From Aeromicrobium choanae (GTDB taxonomy: Bacteria; Actinomycetota; Actinomycetes; Propionibacteriales; Nocardioidaceae), in contig NZ_LT796768.1 of the NCBI RefSeq assembly GCF_900167475.1, positions 124,001 to 188,000 on the forward strand: a stretch of DNA of 64,000 nt, read 5' to 3'. Below the pieces are notes generated by a model, which ran no database searches, had not been told where the DNA came from, and worked only from the letters and a program-made list of their open reading frames with translations. Both the position numbers and the translations under genes were made by a program. Of this stretch, positions 26,262-35,136 are shown one piece after another (the first letter of the stretch is position 1; each line of letters starts with the position of its first letter).

Positions 26262-27446
26262 ATGGGCCACCTGCGTCTCGTCGACGGCTTGCGTGCCGTC
26301 GCCGCTGGCCTGGTGCTCGTCTCGCACGTCGGATTCTGGACCGGGGCCTCCTCGATCGACCTCGTCGGGGGGCTCGTCGCCCGGGGCGACGCCGGCGTGG
26401 CGGTCTTCTTCGCCATCTCCGCGTTCCTGCTGCTGCGGCCCGCGATCGCGCGCGGCCTGGACGGCACCGGGCACGAGGCCGGCGCGACCGCTCGCTACGC
26501 CGTTCGCCGCGCCGCGCGCATCCTGCCGGCGTACTGGCTCGCGCTCGCCGGCGTCCTGGCCGCGGCCGTCTGGCTCACCGGAGGCGCGGGCGGCCCGGCG
26601 AAGGTCGCCGCGCACGTGCTCGTCCTGCAGGGCTACACCGGCGACTACTACCAGTCGTTCACGCAGAGCTGGAGCCTCACGACCGAGGTCACGTTCTACG
26701 TCCTCGTTCCCGTCCTCGGCGGTCTGCTGACCCGGGGGCTGTGGCGCCGTGGCGGCGCCCGTGGCGTCGGAGCGCTCGTGGCCGTCACCGCCCTCGTCGC
26801 CGTCGTCGGACTCCTCGCCCAGGCCGTGGCCGCCGCGTGGAGCCGCGCCGGGTCCGACGGGGGTGCCGGGGTGCTCGCCACCAGCGTCGTCGGTCACCTC
26901 GCCTGGTTCGGCGCGGGTGCCGCGGTGGCCCTGCTCGCGGAAGGACATCGCCGGGGCGTCGGGCCTCTCACCACGCGTCCGGGCCTGCTGGCCGTGTGGC
27001 GCTCGCGCCCGACGCTCGTCCTGCTCGCCGTGGTGGTCTTCGTCGTGGCCTCCTCGCCGCTGGCCGGACCGCGCGACCTCACCCTGCCGACCGCCGGCCA
27101 GGCCGTGGCCAAGGAGGCGCTCTACGCGCTGTTCGCCCTGCTCCTGCTGGCGGCGTGCGTGCAGGAGCCCGAGCCCGGCACGCCCGCGGACGCGGTGGCG
27201 CGCTGGGGCGTCACCCGCTGGCTCGGTGACATCTCCTACGGCGTCTTCCTCTGGCACGTGGTCGTGCTGCAGGTCCTGTTCGAGGTCACCGGTGCCACGC
27301 TCTTCGCCACGGGCTTCTGGTGGACGCTCTACGCGGTGGCCGGGTTCAGCGTGGCGCTGGCGTCGCTGTCGTGGTGGCTGGTGGAGCGCCCGATCCTCGC
27401 CGCGGTCCGCCGTCGAACAGCGCCCGCGCCAGCAGCGAGAGCGTGA
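26262..27446 (+). CDS. AT3 (OafA-like) membrane acyltransferase
   Basis: 394 residues from the ATG of MGHLRLVDGLRAVAAG, preceded by GGAGG with a 5-nt gap. About ten membrane helices. Family features: the catalytic His in SHVGFW near helix 1, RRAARILPAYWLAL on the cytoplasmic side, WSLTTEVTFYVLVP and the helix WLGDISYGVFLWHVVV near the C-terminus. It would O-acetylate or otherwise acylate an envelope sugar. No SGNH domain is attached, unlike the three paralogues in this window. Its 3' end overlaps the converging arabinofuranosyltransferase-like gene by 101 nt. Confidence 0.88.
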   Translation: MGHLRLVDGLRAVAAGLVLVSHVGFWTGASSIDLVGGLVARGDAGVAVFFAISAFLLLRPAIARGLDGTGHEAGATARYAVRRAARILPAYWLALAGVLAAAVWLTGGAGGPAKVAAHVLVLQGYTGDYYQSFTQSWSLTTEVTFYVLVPVLGGLLTRGLWRRGGARGVGALVAVTALVAVVGLLAQAVAAAWSRAGSDGGAGVLATSVVGHLAWFGAGAAVALLAEGHRRGVGPLTTRPGLLAVWRSRPTLVLLAVVVFVVASSPLAGPRDLTLPTAGQAVAKEALYALFALLLLAACVQEPEPGTPADAVARWGVTRWLGDISYGVFLWHVVVLQVLFEVTGATLFATGFWWTLYAVAGFSVALASLSWWLVERPILAAVRRRTAPAPAARA

Positions 27447-30400
27447 ACAGACCGGCCAGCTGACCCAGCACCGTGCCGGCCGAGGTGCGGTCGACCACGC
27501 CGAGCGCGGCCATGGCCACCGCGCCGACCGCCATCGCCGAGATCGCGGCAACCACCACCCGTCGGCGCGGCAACACCCACGCGGCGCCGGCGAGCACCAG
27601 CCCGGCGAGTCCTCCGCACAGGAAGCCCAGGGCGCCTGACACGGCCCAGCCGATCCTGCGGTCGACCGCGCTGACCGGCGCCGGCCACCGCTCCCACGGG
27701 AGGCGGGTGCGCCGTGTGGCGACGAGCGCTCCGAGGAGCAGCAGCAGCGCGACCGGACCGGCCGCGAGGCCCCACCGGTGCGCGGCCGACGGGGCGAAGT
27801 CGATGACGACCTCTCCCGACAGGGACTCGGGCATCCGGAAGCCCTGCCGCCATCCGTCGATCGTGACGGGCTCGAGCTCGCGGCCCGAGGAGGTCGTCGC
27901 GCGCCAGCCCGCGTTGGCGCCCTGGACGAGGGCGAGCACCGCGTCCCGTCCCCCGCTGACCGAGGCGACGATGCGACCGGGGGCCTCCTCCCGTGCCAGC
28001 ACCGAGCGACCGGCGCCGGAGACGAAATCGGTGGGGCCGAGGACGACGCGCTCGACCTGCAGGGCGGCTGGGAGGTCCGTGCGGACGTCGACCGTGCCCG
28101 GCGCGACGACCGCCTCGGAGCCGCCGCAGGGCTCGAGTGTCACGGGGTCGCCGTTCACCAGACGCTCCCGATCCACCTCGCCGCCGACGCGCACGGTGGA
28201 CGTGCCGACGGTCACGGCCGCACAGGGGACGCGGGCGGGCCCGGGTGCGCCGACGGCGTCGAGGTCGATCTCGGGAACGGTCCACTCGCCCTCGCCGGCC
28301 GTGCGCACGAATGTCAGGGTGACCCGATCGCCCTCACCCTCGACGACCCCGCCGGTGCGGGGCAGCATCGTGACCCGACCGCCGACCGACGCCCGGATCC
28401 CCGCGAGGCCCGTGCCGCCGGTGGAGATCCGGCCGATCGAGGTGGTGGCCGGCAGCGCGATCTCGACGGTGGCCGCGTCGCGACCGGCCGGCACCCGCCA
28501 GGCGGTGGACGGATCGCCGTCGAAGGCCGCCCCCGGGCGACTCGTCGCGTCCTCCCCCACGCGGTCCCCGGAGGTGAACCGCGCGGGCGCGTCGAGCAGG
28601 GCCTCGAGGTCCGGGCCCGGGCGCGACCGTGCCGTGACCTCGAGCGGGACGCGCGCCGACGACGTGGACTCGAAGGCCCACCGCGGGGCCGCCGCGTCCT
28701 CGGCGAGCGGGCTCAGCACGATGCTGGTGCGGCGGGGGTCGACCTCGCCGGGCAAGCGGATCCGCGAGCCCCACTCCTGCACGTCGCTGCTGACCTCGGC
28801 GATCCCCCGCACGACCGCCCGCGGAGCGGTCGGCAGCACGAGATCGAGCCGCTCGAACTCCTCGGTGCCGAAGTCGGCCGTGCCGCGGCCCGCGGCGAGG
28901 TCGACGGTGATGACGCGGGTGGTCCCGTCGGCGCGACGGGCGCGCAGGGTGACGCTGTCGACCGATGGCGTCGTCGCGGCCGGGACCACGGTGACCCGAC
29001 CCAGCGGAGCGGGCTGGTCCGGCACGAGGGTGAGCCGCCCGTCGGTATCCTCGTCGGTGAGCCAGGTCGTGGAGCGGTCGCCGTCGAGCGCGGCGGCGGG
29101 CCCTGCGTCCGTGCCCGCCCAGGCCGCGGCGAACGGATCGGCGCCCGAGCTGGACGCCTCGACCGAGGCCAGACCGAGCCACTCGCGCACGGGCTGGTCG
29201 GAGCGATCGCCGGCAGGAGGCAGGTCGCGCGCACCGATCGGCTCGGGCGAGTCGTCCGCAGCGTCGAGCGTGGGACCGAACGCCAGCTGCGCCGGGCGCC
29301 CGCTGTTGAACTGGCGCCAGCGCAGCGAGTCGGTGACGACGTCCGCGTCGGGCGCAGCGGGAGAGATCGTGGTCCACGACCGCGACGGAAGGCCCAGGGA
29401 CGTGAGGTCGTCGAGCGCCTCGGGCCCGCCGGAGACGACGATCTCGGCGTCGGCCGCCATCGACTCGACGAGTGGCGCCGCCCCCGAGCCGACGGTCCAC
29501 ACCGCGAGGTCGCCGAATCGCTCGTGCTCGGCGAACCCCGGCGACCGCTCGAGGGTCCGCTCGACGAGGTCGGCGGGCTGCGCCTGCACGAGGGGCAGCA
29601 CCCCGTCGCGGACGACGACGCGCGCCACTCCCATGCGGGCGAGCAGATCGGCGAGTCCGGGCTGCGCCACGCCCGTGGCGGCGACCGCGTCGATCCGGTC
29701 GAGCAGGCGCGTGGCGCCGGGATGCCCCAGGGGCGCCGCCGGCCGGACGACGATCGGTGACTCGGCCAGGGCGACGAGCGGCTCGTCGGACGTCTTTCCC
29801 CACGTGAACTCCGCGGTGCGGGCGGCCGGCAGCACCAGGGTGGAGCCGCCGTCCTGCTCGTGCAGCACGTCGATCTCCTCGGCGGCCTGGCGCCACGTGG
29901 CAGGAATCTCCTCGTAGCTGTTGGCGTCGCCGCCACGTCCGGCCCACAGCGCGGTCGGGGACAGCAGCGCGGCCGCCAGCACGACCGCGACTGCTGCCCT
30001 CGGGGCACGGCGTGACCGGCCCAGCCCGTGCGACACCAGCACCGCGACCCCGAGCGTGAGCGGGAGTCGCACGAGGGGGTCGGCCTTGTGGACGTTGCGC
30101 AGTGCCGCCCCGGGCCCGTCGAGGAAGGCCCGGACTCCCTCGGCCACCGGCGAGCCCACGACACCGGCATGGCCGATCGACATGAGGAGCGTGCCCAGGA
30201 GGGCCGACCCGATGAGGAATCGGGTGACGTCGCGCCGCTCACCGTCGCGCGAGAGGACCACCAGACCGGCCACGCCGGCGCCGGCGACCACCATCCCGCT
30301 CACGATGGCGACGAGGTCCTGGGCCTGCACCCAGCCGGACTGCCACACGGGGTGGGACTCGGCGTCGAGGATGTAGGCGATCCAGTGGTCGGCGCCGCGC

Positions 30401-31224
30401 AGGACGTTGGGCACCGACGTGACCGCCGTGGTGATCCGGGCGGTCTCGATGAAGTCCAGGAACGGGTAGCCGTAGCGGCCCAGCACGAGCAGCGGCACGA
30501 CCCACCACGCGGCGCCGACCAGCACCGCGATCGACCACGCCGCGAGGGCGCGCCCCCGGCGTGCGGCGCGGGGGGCCGTGAGAATCACCATCAGCGGCAG
30601 GAGGAGCACGACCGCCGAGGCCGTGGCATTGACGCCACCGAGCGCGAAGGTCAGCAGGCCCGTGCCTGCCGCAGCCCGGACGAGCACCCTGCGGTCGGTG
30701 GACGGTCGCACCATGGTCCAGGCCGCCAGCACGAGCCACGGCGCGACGGCGCCGGGCCAGGCCTCGACCGAGATCTCGGACAGGACGGTGACGACCCGCG
30801 GCGCGAGGGCGTAGAGCGCCGCCGCGACGAGGGCGACGTCGGGGCGCAGGCCCACGAGGCGCCGCGCGAGGAGGTAGGTGCCGGTGAAGGCGACGACCAG
30901 GAGCAGGCTCCACCAGAGCCGCTGGGCGGCCCAGCCGGGAAGGCCGACCGCATCGGCGAGGCCCATGACGGGGCCGAGCGGGAAGAGGTAGCCGTACGCC
31001 TGGTTCTGCAGCTCACCGAGGCCGGCATGGGAGTTCCACGCGGACAGGGCACGCGCGAGGTAGTCCCACGGGGCGACCGTGAGGTCGAGCTTGGTGTCGG
31101 GCTGGGTGCGCCCGGGCGCGACGACCCACGGAAGAATCGCCACCAGCAAGGTGCTGGCGGCGATTCTGACCCTCTGGGCGACGTCTGGCGTCGCGCGGGG
31201 TTCGTCGGTGGTGGGGTGTGTCAC
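27346..31224 (-). CDS. AftD-like alpha-(1->3)-arabinofuranosyltransferase family protein (DUF3367)
   Basis: 1292 residues from a GTG 10 nt after the DUF2613-like gene. GT-C type membrane transferase. The N-terminal third is polytopic: a helix at about 15-35, then the acidic extracytoplasmic loop TKLDLTVAPWDYLARAL and NQAYGYLFPLGPVMGL. The rest is a large extracytoplasmic region with two discoidin-like carbohydrate-binding modules (EASSSGADPFAAAWAGTDA; DATSRPGAAFDGDPSTAWRV), followed by C-terminal helices. In mycobacteria AftD branches arabinan with decaprenyl-phosphoarabinose; in other actinobacteria the sugar and acceptor are unknown. It is the first of two such giants in the window. Confidence 0.88.
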   Translation of the reverse strand: MTHPTTDEPRATPDVAQRVRIAASTLLVAILPWVVAPGRTQPDTKLDLTVAPWDYLARALSAWNSHAGLGELQNQAYGYLFPLGPVMGLADAVGLPGWAAQRLWWSLLLVVAFTGTYLLARRLVGLRPDVALVAAALYALAPRVVTVLSEISVEAWPGAVAPWLVLAAWTMVRPSTDRRVLVRAAAGTGLLTFALGGVNATASAVVLLLPLMVILTAPRAARRGRALAAWSIAVLVGAAWWVVPLLVLGRYGYPFLDFIETARITTAVTSVPNVLRGADHWIAYILDAESHPVWQSGWVQAQDLVAIVSGMVVAGAGVAGLVVLSRDGERRDVTRFLIGSALLGTLLMSIGHAGVVGSPVAEGVRAFLDGPGAALRNVHKADPLVRLPLTLGVAVLVSHGLGRSRRAPRAAVAVVLAAALLSPTALWAGRGGDANSYEEIPATWRQAAEEIDVLHEQDGGSTLVLPAARTAEFTWGKTSDEPLVALAESPIVVRPAAPLGHPGATRLLDRIDAVAATGVAQPGLADLLARMGVARVVVRDGVLPLVQAQPADLVERTLERSPGFAEHERFGDLAVWTVGSGAAPLVESMAADAEIVVSGGPEALDDLTSLGLPSRSWTTISPAAPDADVVTDSLRWRQFNSGRPAQLAFGPTLDAADDSPEPIGARDLPPAGDRSDQPVREWLGLASVEASSSGADPFAAAWAGTDAGPAAALDGDRSTTWLTDEDTDGRLTLVPDQPAPLGRVTVVPAATTPSVDSVTLRARRADGTTRVITVDLAAGRGTADFGTEEFERLDLVLPTAPRAVVRGIAEVSSDVQEWGSRIRLPGEVDPRRTSIVLSPLAEDAAAPRWAFESTSSARVPLEVTARSRPGPDLEALLDAPARFTSGDRVGEDATSRPGAAFDGDPSTAWRVPAGRDAATVEIALPATTSIGRISTGGTGLAGIRASVGGRVTMLPRTGGVVEGEGDRVTLTFVRTAGEGEWTVPEIDLDAVGAPGPARVPCAAVTVGTSTVRVGGEVDRERLVNGDPVTLEPCGGSEAVVAPGTVDVRTDLPAALQVERVVLGPTDFVSGAGRSVLAREEAPGRIVASVSGGRDAVLALVQGANAGWRATTSSGRELEPVTIDGWRQGFRMPESLSGEVVIDFAPSAAHRWGLAAGPVALLLLLGALVATRRTRLPWERWPAPVSAVDRRIGWAVSGALGFLCGGLAGLVLAGAAWVLPRRRVVVAAISAMAVGAVAMAALGVVDRTSAGTVLGQLAGLFTLSLLARALFDGGPRRGSGAPPATTTATPAPR

Positions 31225-31234
31225 CCCGGATCGA

Positions 31235-31381
31235 TCAGGACTCGTCGTACGCGATGACGGACGAGTGCGTCTGATCCTGCTTGACGGCGGTCTGGCTCGC
31301 GACGATGCCCAAGACCGCAAGGATTCCGAGAATGATCCCGGCAGCGCTGCCGCCGATGGTCCAGACTGCGTTCTCGCTCAT
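31235..31381 (-). CDS. DUF2613-like small membrane protein
   Basis: 48 residues. Begins MSENAVWTIGGSAAGIILGI and ends SSVIAYDES; one helix spans about 8-30 and a charged tail follows. Size, layout and position directly before an AftD-like gene match Rv0236A (DUF2613), which precedes aftD (Rv0236c) in mycobacteria. The ATG has GGGG 4 nt upstream. A candidate -10 box TAGGCT is at 31421-31426 on this strand. It may assist the transferase; that role is inferred. Confidence 0.75.
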   Translation of the reverse strand: MSENAVWTIGGSAAGIILGILAVLGIVASQTAVKQDQTHSSVIAYDES

Positions 31382-31438
31382 GTGCCCCTGTTTTCCGTAG
31401 TCGAGGAAATACTTACGGGTAGCCTAGCAGCCCCCTGG

Positions 31439-31477
31439 CGGCTTGTCCCGCGGATGACACACCGGTGGGACAAGCCG
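31439..31477 (-). terminator. Terminator of the second AftD-like operon
   Basis: CGGCTTGTCCC at 31439-31449 pairs perfectly with GGGACAAGCCG at 31467-31477 (11 bp, 17-nt loop). It lies just past the stop at 31480 of the last gene of that operon and just upstream of the next promoter. Confidence 0.7.
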
Positions 31478-31479
31478 GA

Positions 31480-33204
31480 TCAGGCCGCCGGATCGCGCCG
31501 GCGCAGGGCCCGCGCGAGCACTCCGGCCGCCGCCAGCGCGAGGCCCAGGGCGCCCAGCACGAGGCCGAGGTGGTCGATCGGCTGCGCCTCCTCCACGGGC
31601 GCCAGCCCCTCGTCGCCGAGGTCCCACCACTCCAGCGCCTCGGTGCGAACTCGCAGGTCCGCTCCGCCCAGCTGCAGGGCGTTCAGCGTGGGTCCCGGTT
31701 GATCGGTCTGGAGCAGGACGTGTCGGACGCCGGCGGCCCGCAACGCGGCCAGGACGTCGCCCTCGGGCGCAGCGAGGGCCCGCGTGACCTCCGCGGCCCT
31801 GGGGTCCTCCCCCGCGACCAGGCCGTCGCGCAGCGGCAGGGCGTCGTTGACCCGGACGTCCCGCTCGAGCAGGCGGGGCCAGGGGTCGAGCACGACGCGG
31901 TCGTCGTTCCAGTCGTACCGGCGGTACTGGGTCCACGGCAGCACGGCCACGGCCCCGGGCTCGGCCTGCTCGAGGCGCTCGGCCACGAAGGTGAAGTCGA
32001 CGGGTAGGTCGACCGAGCCCCAGCGACCGCCTCCGGCCCATGCCAGGCCCGGCAGGGTGACCACGGCGACCATGCCCGTGGCGGCGGCCAGGCCCCCGGC
32101 GATCCACCGGCTCACTCCACGCCGCGTGGCGGCCGCGCCGAGGCGGGCGGCGCAGAGTCCGACCGCGAGGGAGACCGCGACCATCCACAGCGCGGCGAAC
32201 TTCTGGCCGTCGCGGATCAGTCCCCCGCCCGGCAGCTGAAGGACGACGAACGACACGAGCTCACGACCGCCGGGAAGGCCCGCGACGATCGCCGCGACGA
32301 GGCCGACCAGCCCGGCCACGGCGGCGCCGAGGTACTCGGGCCTCGACCGGACCCGGGCGTCGGACCACGCGACGCCCACCGCGGTCAGCACGCCCAGCAG
32401 CGCGACGCCGGACAGCAGGAGGCTCTGGCGCTCGGCGAACCAGCTGGCCTGGTTCCAGATGCCGCCGCCCGTGAGGACCGAGCCGACCATGCCCCACGGG
32501 GTGTCGCCGCGGGCGGCGAAGGCCTCGACGCCCGCCGAGTCGGCCGAGGACGACGCCTGCGACCGCAGGAACGGGAACCACCATGACGCGGCGACCAGCA
32601 CCGAGACCGCCATCGCCCAACCCCACGCGCGCCACGCCCGGGGCCAGCGCGATCCCGCGAGCAGCACGGCGGTGGCGGTGATGACGGCCAGCACCGCGCC
32701 GGTCGACCCGGAGAGCCCGGCCAGGGCCATCACGACACCGAGGGCGCCGGTCGGCGACTCGCCCCGGCGCAGGCGCCCGGCGATGCGCACGACCCAGAAC
32801 AGGGACGCGTACCCGAGCAGGTAGCCCCAGTGCCCGATCGCGAGGCGCTCGGCGACCCACGGGTTCCAGCACGCCACGAGGGCTCCCGCGACGGCGGCGC
32901 TGCGCCCGGGCAGCAACGCCCCGGCTCCGGCACCAGCCGCCACGAACACCGTCACGAGCAGCACCTTCTGGACGAGCCAGCCGGGCAGGAAGGTGGAGAG
33001 CGCCGCGACGACGAGGTCGTTCGGGACGGCACGCGGAACGGACCCGTCCACTCCCAGGGTCCGCTCGCCGAAGCCCAGGTGCGGCACGAAGACCATGTCG
33101 TAGTTGAGCTGCAGTCCCGGCAGCAGCGCCGGTCCGAGGATCAGCGCGGCGGCCACGAGGCCGGTGGCGGCCCCCACGAACGCCGGGGTCGTGAAGCGTC
33201 TCAT
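31480..33204 (-). CDS. Polytopic membrane protein, GT-C-like, function unknown
   Basis: 574 residues from an ATG overlapping the preceding glycosyltransferase stop (ATGA). About eleven hydrophobic helices. A short extracytoplasmic segment after helix 1 reads NYDMVFVPHLGFGERTLG, with an Asp in the position expected for GT-C enzymes, and a C-terminal soluble domain (about 400-540) contains VAVLPWTQYRRYDWNDDR. I do not recognise a named family. As the last gene of the operon with an AftD-like protein and two glycosyltransferases, it probably acts on lipid-linked sugars, either as a transferase or in export. Confidence 0.75.
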   Translation of the reverse strand: MRRFTTPAFVGAATGLVAAALILGPALLPGLQLNYDMVFVPHLGFGERTLGVDGSVPRAVPNDLVVAALSTFLPGWLVQKVLLVTVFVAAGAGAGALLPGRSAAVAGALVACWNPWVAERLAIGHWGYLLGYASLFWVVRIAGRLRRGESPTGALGVVMALAGLSGSTGAVLAVITATAVLLAGSRWPRAWRAWGWAMAVSVLVAASWWFPFLRSQASSSADSAGVEAFAARGDTPWGMVGSVLTGGGIWNQASWFAERQSLLLSGVALLGVLTAVGVAWSDARVRSRPEYLGAAVAGLVGLVAAIVAGLPGGRELVSFVVLQLPGGGLIRDGQKFAALWMVAVSLAVGLCAARLGAAATRRGVSRWIAGGLAAATGMVAVVTLPGLAWAGGGRWGSVDLPVDFTFVAERLEQAEPGAVAVLPWTQYRRYDWNDDRVVLDPWPRLLERDVRVNDALPLRDGLVAGEDPRAAEVTRALAAPEGDVLAALRAAGVRHVLLQTDQPGPTLNALQLGGADLRVRTEALEWWDLGDEGLAPVEEAQPIDHLGLVLGALGLALAAAGVLARALRRRDPAA

Positions 33205-34310
33205 CAGCGCGCCCCGTGCAGGAGTTCGATCTCGGCGAAGGCCTCGCCCATCCGCCGGCACTGCCTGTGCAGGTCGTGGTGCTCGGTGGCCCAGGCCCGG
33301 TTCGCCTCCCCCTGGCGCTCGCGGCGCGCGGGGTCGGAGAGCCACCCCACCAGGGCGGCGGCGAGGGCCTCGACCTGGCCGGGGCCCTCGACGTCGAGCA
33401 GGTCGTTGCCCGGCGCGATCGCCTCGTGGTTGCTGCCGCAGCGCGTCGTGACGACGGGGAGGCCGCACGCCTGCGCCTCGACGTAGGCCAGGCCGAACTG
33501 CTCCTCCCACTTCCACGTCGGGCGCGGCGCCGTGGTGAAGACGGCCGCGCTGCGCAGCAGGTCGCCGACGCCGTTCGCGTCCAGACCTCCGACGAGGGTG
33601 ACACCGCTGCGCGGGTCGTCGGCCGCCGCTCGGACCAGGGCTTCGAGGGGCCCTCGGCCCGCCACGACGAGCTCGGCCTCGGGGATCTGCCGGCGCACCA
33701 GCTCCATCGCCGCGAGGATGCGGTCGATGCCCTTGTTCTCGGCGAGCGGGCTGACGAAGACGACCCGCGGGTGCTCGACGGGCTCGGTGGCCGGGGTGAA
33801 GATCTCGGTGTCGACCCCGGGCTTCACGACGCGGATCACGGCGTCGTCGAAGCGGTTCTCCAGCAGGTGGTCGCGCGCCGCGTCGACCATGCACAGCAGC
33901 AGCTCGGCCCGGCGGCAGGACTCCAGCGCCTGGCGGTAGGGCGGGACGCGGTACAGCGGCTGTCGCGCGAGGTTCTCCCACGTGACGACGGCCTGCAACG
34001 GTCGCCGGCCCGTGCCCTTCCGACGCCACTTCGCGGCCTGGCCGGTCACCAGCGAGCACAGCTCGAGCGAGGCGACCCAGTCGAACTCGGCCGGGTCCTG
34101 GTCGCGGAGCTCATTCACCCAGGCCAGCGCGCCGGCCTCGATGAACCGCTTGATCGGGCGGCGGTAGGTGCTCGGCACCCAGGTGAGGTCGCCGACGGGC
34201 TCGTCTCGGGCGAGGGCGGTGACGTGCGTGTCGCCCATGAGCGACATGTAGAAGAGCTCGCGACGCGGCCGCTGGTCGGGCAGGGAGACCCAGAGCAGTT
34301 CGCGCGTCAC
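33204..34310 (-). CDS. GT4 family glycosyltransferase
   Basis: 368 residues from a GTG 10 nt after the GT2 gene, with GAGG upstream. GT-B fold. The N-terminal half (RELFYMSLMGDTHVTAL; QAVVTWENLARQP) binds the acceptor, and the C-terminal half has VVFVSPLAENKGIDRILAAM, LVVAGRGPLEALV and the donor-site segment FGLAYVEAQACGLPVVTTRC with the characteristic Glu. It is cytosolic and is coupled by overlap to the polytopic protein downstream. Sugar specificity is not predictable. Confidence 0.87.
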   Translation of the reverse strand: MTRELLWVSLPDQRPRRELFYMSLMGDTHVTALARDEPVGDLTWVPSTYRRPIKRFIEAGALAWVNELRDQDPAEFDWVASLELCSLVTGQAAKWRRKGTGRRPLQAVVTWENLARQPLYRVPPYRQALESCRRAELLLCMVDAARDHLLENRFDDAVIRVVKPGVDTEIFTPATEPVEHPRVVFVSPLAENKGIDRILAAMELVRRQIPEAELVVAGRGPLEALVRAAADDPRSGVTLVGGLDANGVGDLLRSAAVFTTAPRPTWKWEEQFGLAYVEAQACGLPVVTTRCGSNHEAIAPGNDLLDVEGPGQVEALAAALVGWLSDPARRERQGEANRAWATEHHDLHRQCRRMGEAFAEIELLHGAR

Positions 34311-34320
34311 CCCACGATCC

Positions 34321-35136
34321 TCACACCCCGGCCCGGCGGCGACCCGCACGGGCGCCCCACAGGTAGCCGGCGGCCTCCATGACGCGCATGCCCGCCATGC
34401 CGAGGGCGTGGACGGGCCGTCGCACGAGACGGCGCCAGTTCTGCGCGTAGGCCCGCAGCACCCCGCTGCCCTGGTCGGCCATCGCGCCGCCGTGACGATC
34501 GACGAGCGTCGGAAGGCTCAATCCGTAGTAGTAGCGCTTCTGCCAGATGTCGCTCAGCGTGAGGCGGCCCTCGTCGTGGTCGACCACGACCGGCGCCAGC
34601 GCCACCGTGCCCCCCGCGTCGCGGATCCGGAACCGCAGGTCGGCGTCCTCAGGTCCGGACATGGACTCATGGAAGCCGTCGGCGAGCATGTCGGCCCGGC
34701 GCAGCAGCCGGGGGTTGTGCAGCCACGGTGCGTCGAGGTAGCACTCACGCTCGAGGGCACGGCACGCCGTCCAGAAGCCGTCGCCGATGGTCCGCTCGGG
34801 CAGCGCCACGCCGGTGGCGTCGGTCCGTGCCGCGGTGCGCACCGCGGCGCTCAGGGCGTCGGCGGGCAGGTACATGTCGCTGTCGAGCCACAGGATCCAG
34901 ACACCCTCGGCCGCCCGGATCCCGCGGTTGCGCTGGGCGCTGCGCTCGGGCCCGGCCGTGATGACGACGTCGGCCAGTCCCTGCGCGATCTCGTCGGTGC
35001 CGTCGGAGCTGTGGTTGTCCACCACGATCAGCTCGACGTGCGGGTGGTCCTGGGCCCGCACCGACGCCAGGCACCGCTCGATGGTGCGGCGGTTGTTGCG
35101 CGTCGGGACGATCACGGACACCAGGGGCTCAGTCAT
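34321..35136 (-). CDS. GT2 family glycosyltransferase
   Basis: 271 residues. GT-A fold inverting transferase; the N-terminus is VSVIVPTRNNRRTIERCLAS, with VVDNHSSDGTDE and the metal-binding DxD-like WLDSDMYLP. A membrane-proximal C-terminal segment follows without clear transmembrane helices. Its start overlaps the stop of the AftD-like gene by 8 nt, so these two are translationally coupled. It should add a sugar to a lipid-linked or protein acceptor at the cytoplasmic face. Confidence 0.88.
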   Translation of the reverse strand: MTEPLVSVIVPTRNNRRTIERCLASVRAQDHPHVELIVVDNHSSDGTDEIAQGLADVVITAGPERSAQRNRGIRAAEGVWILWLDSDMYLPADALSAAVRTAARTDATGVALPERTIGDGFWTACRALERECYLDAPWLHNPRLLRRADMLADGFHESMSGPEDADLRFRIRDAGGTVALAPVVVDHDEGRLTLSDIWQKRYYYGLSLPTLVDRHGGAMADQGSGVLRAYAQNWRRLVRRPVHALGMAGMRVMEAAGYLWGARAGRRRAGV

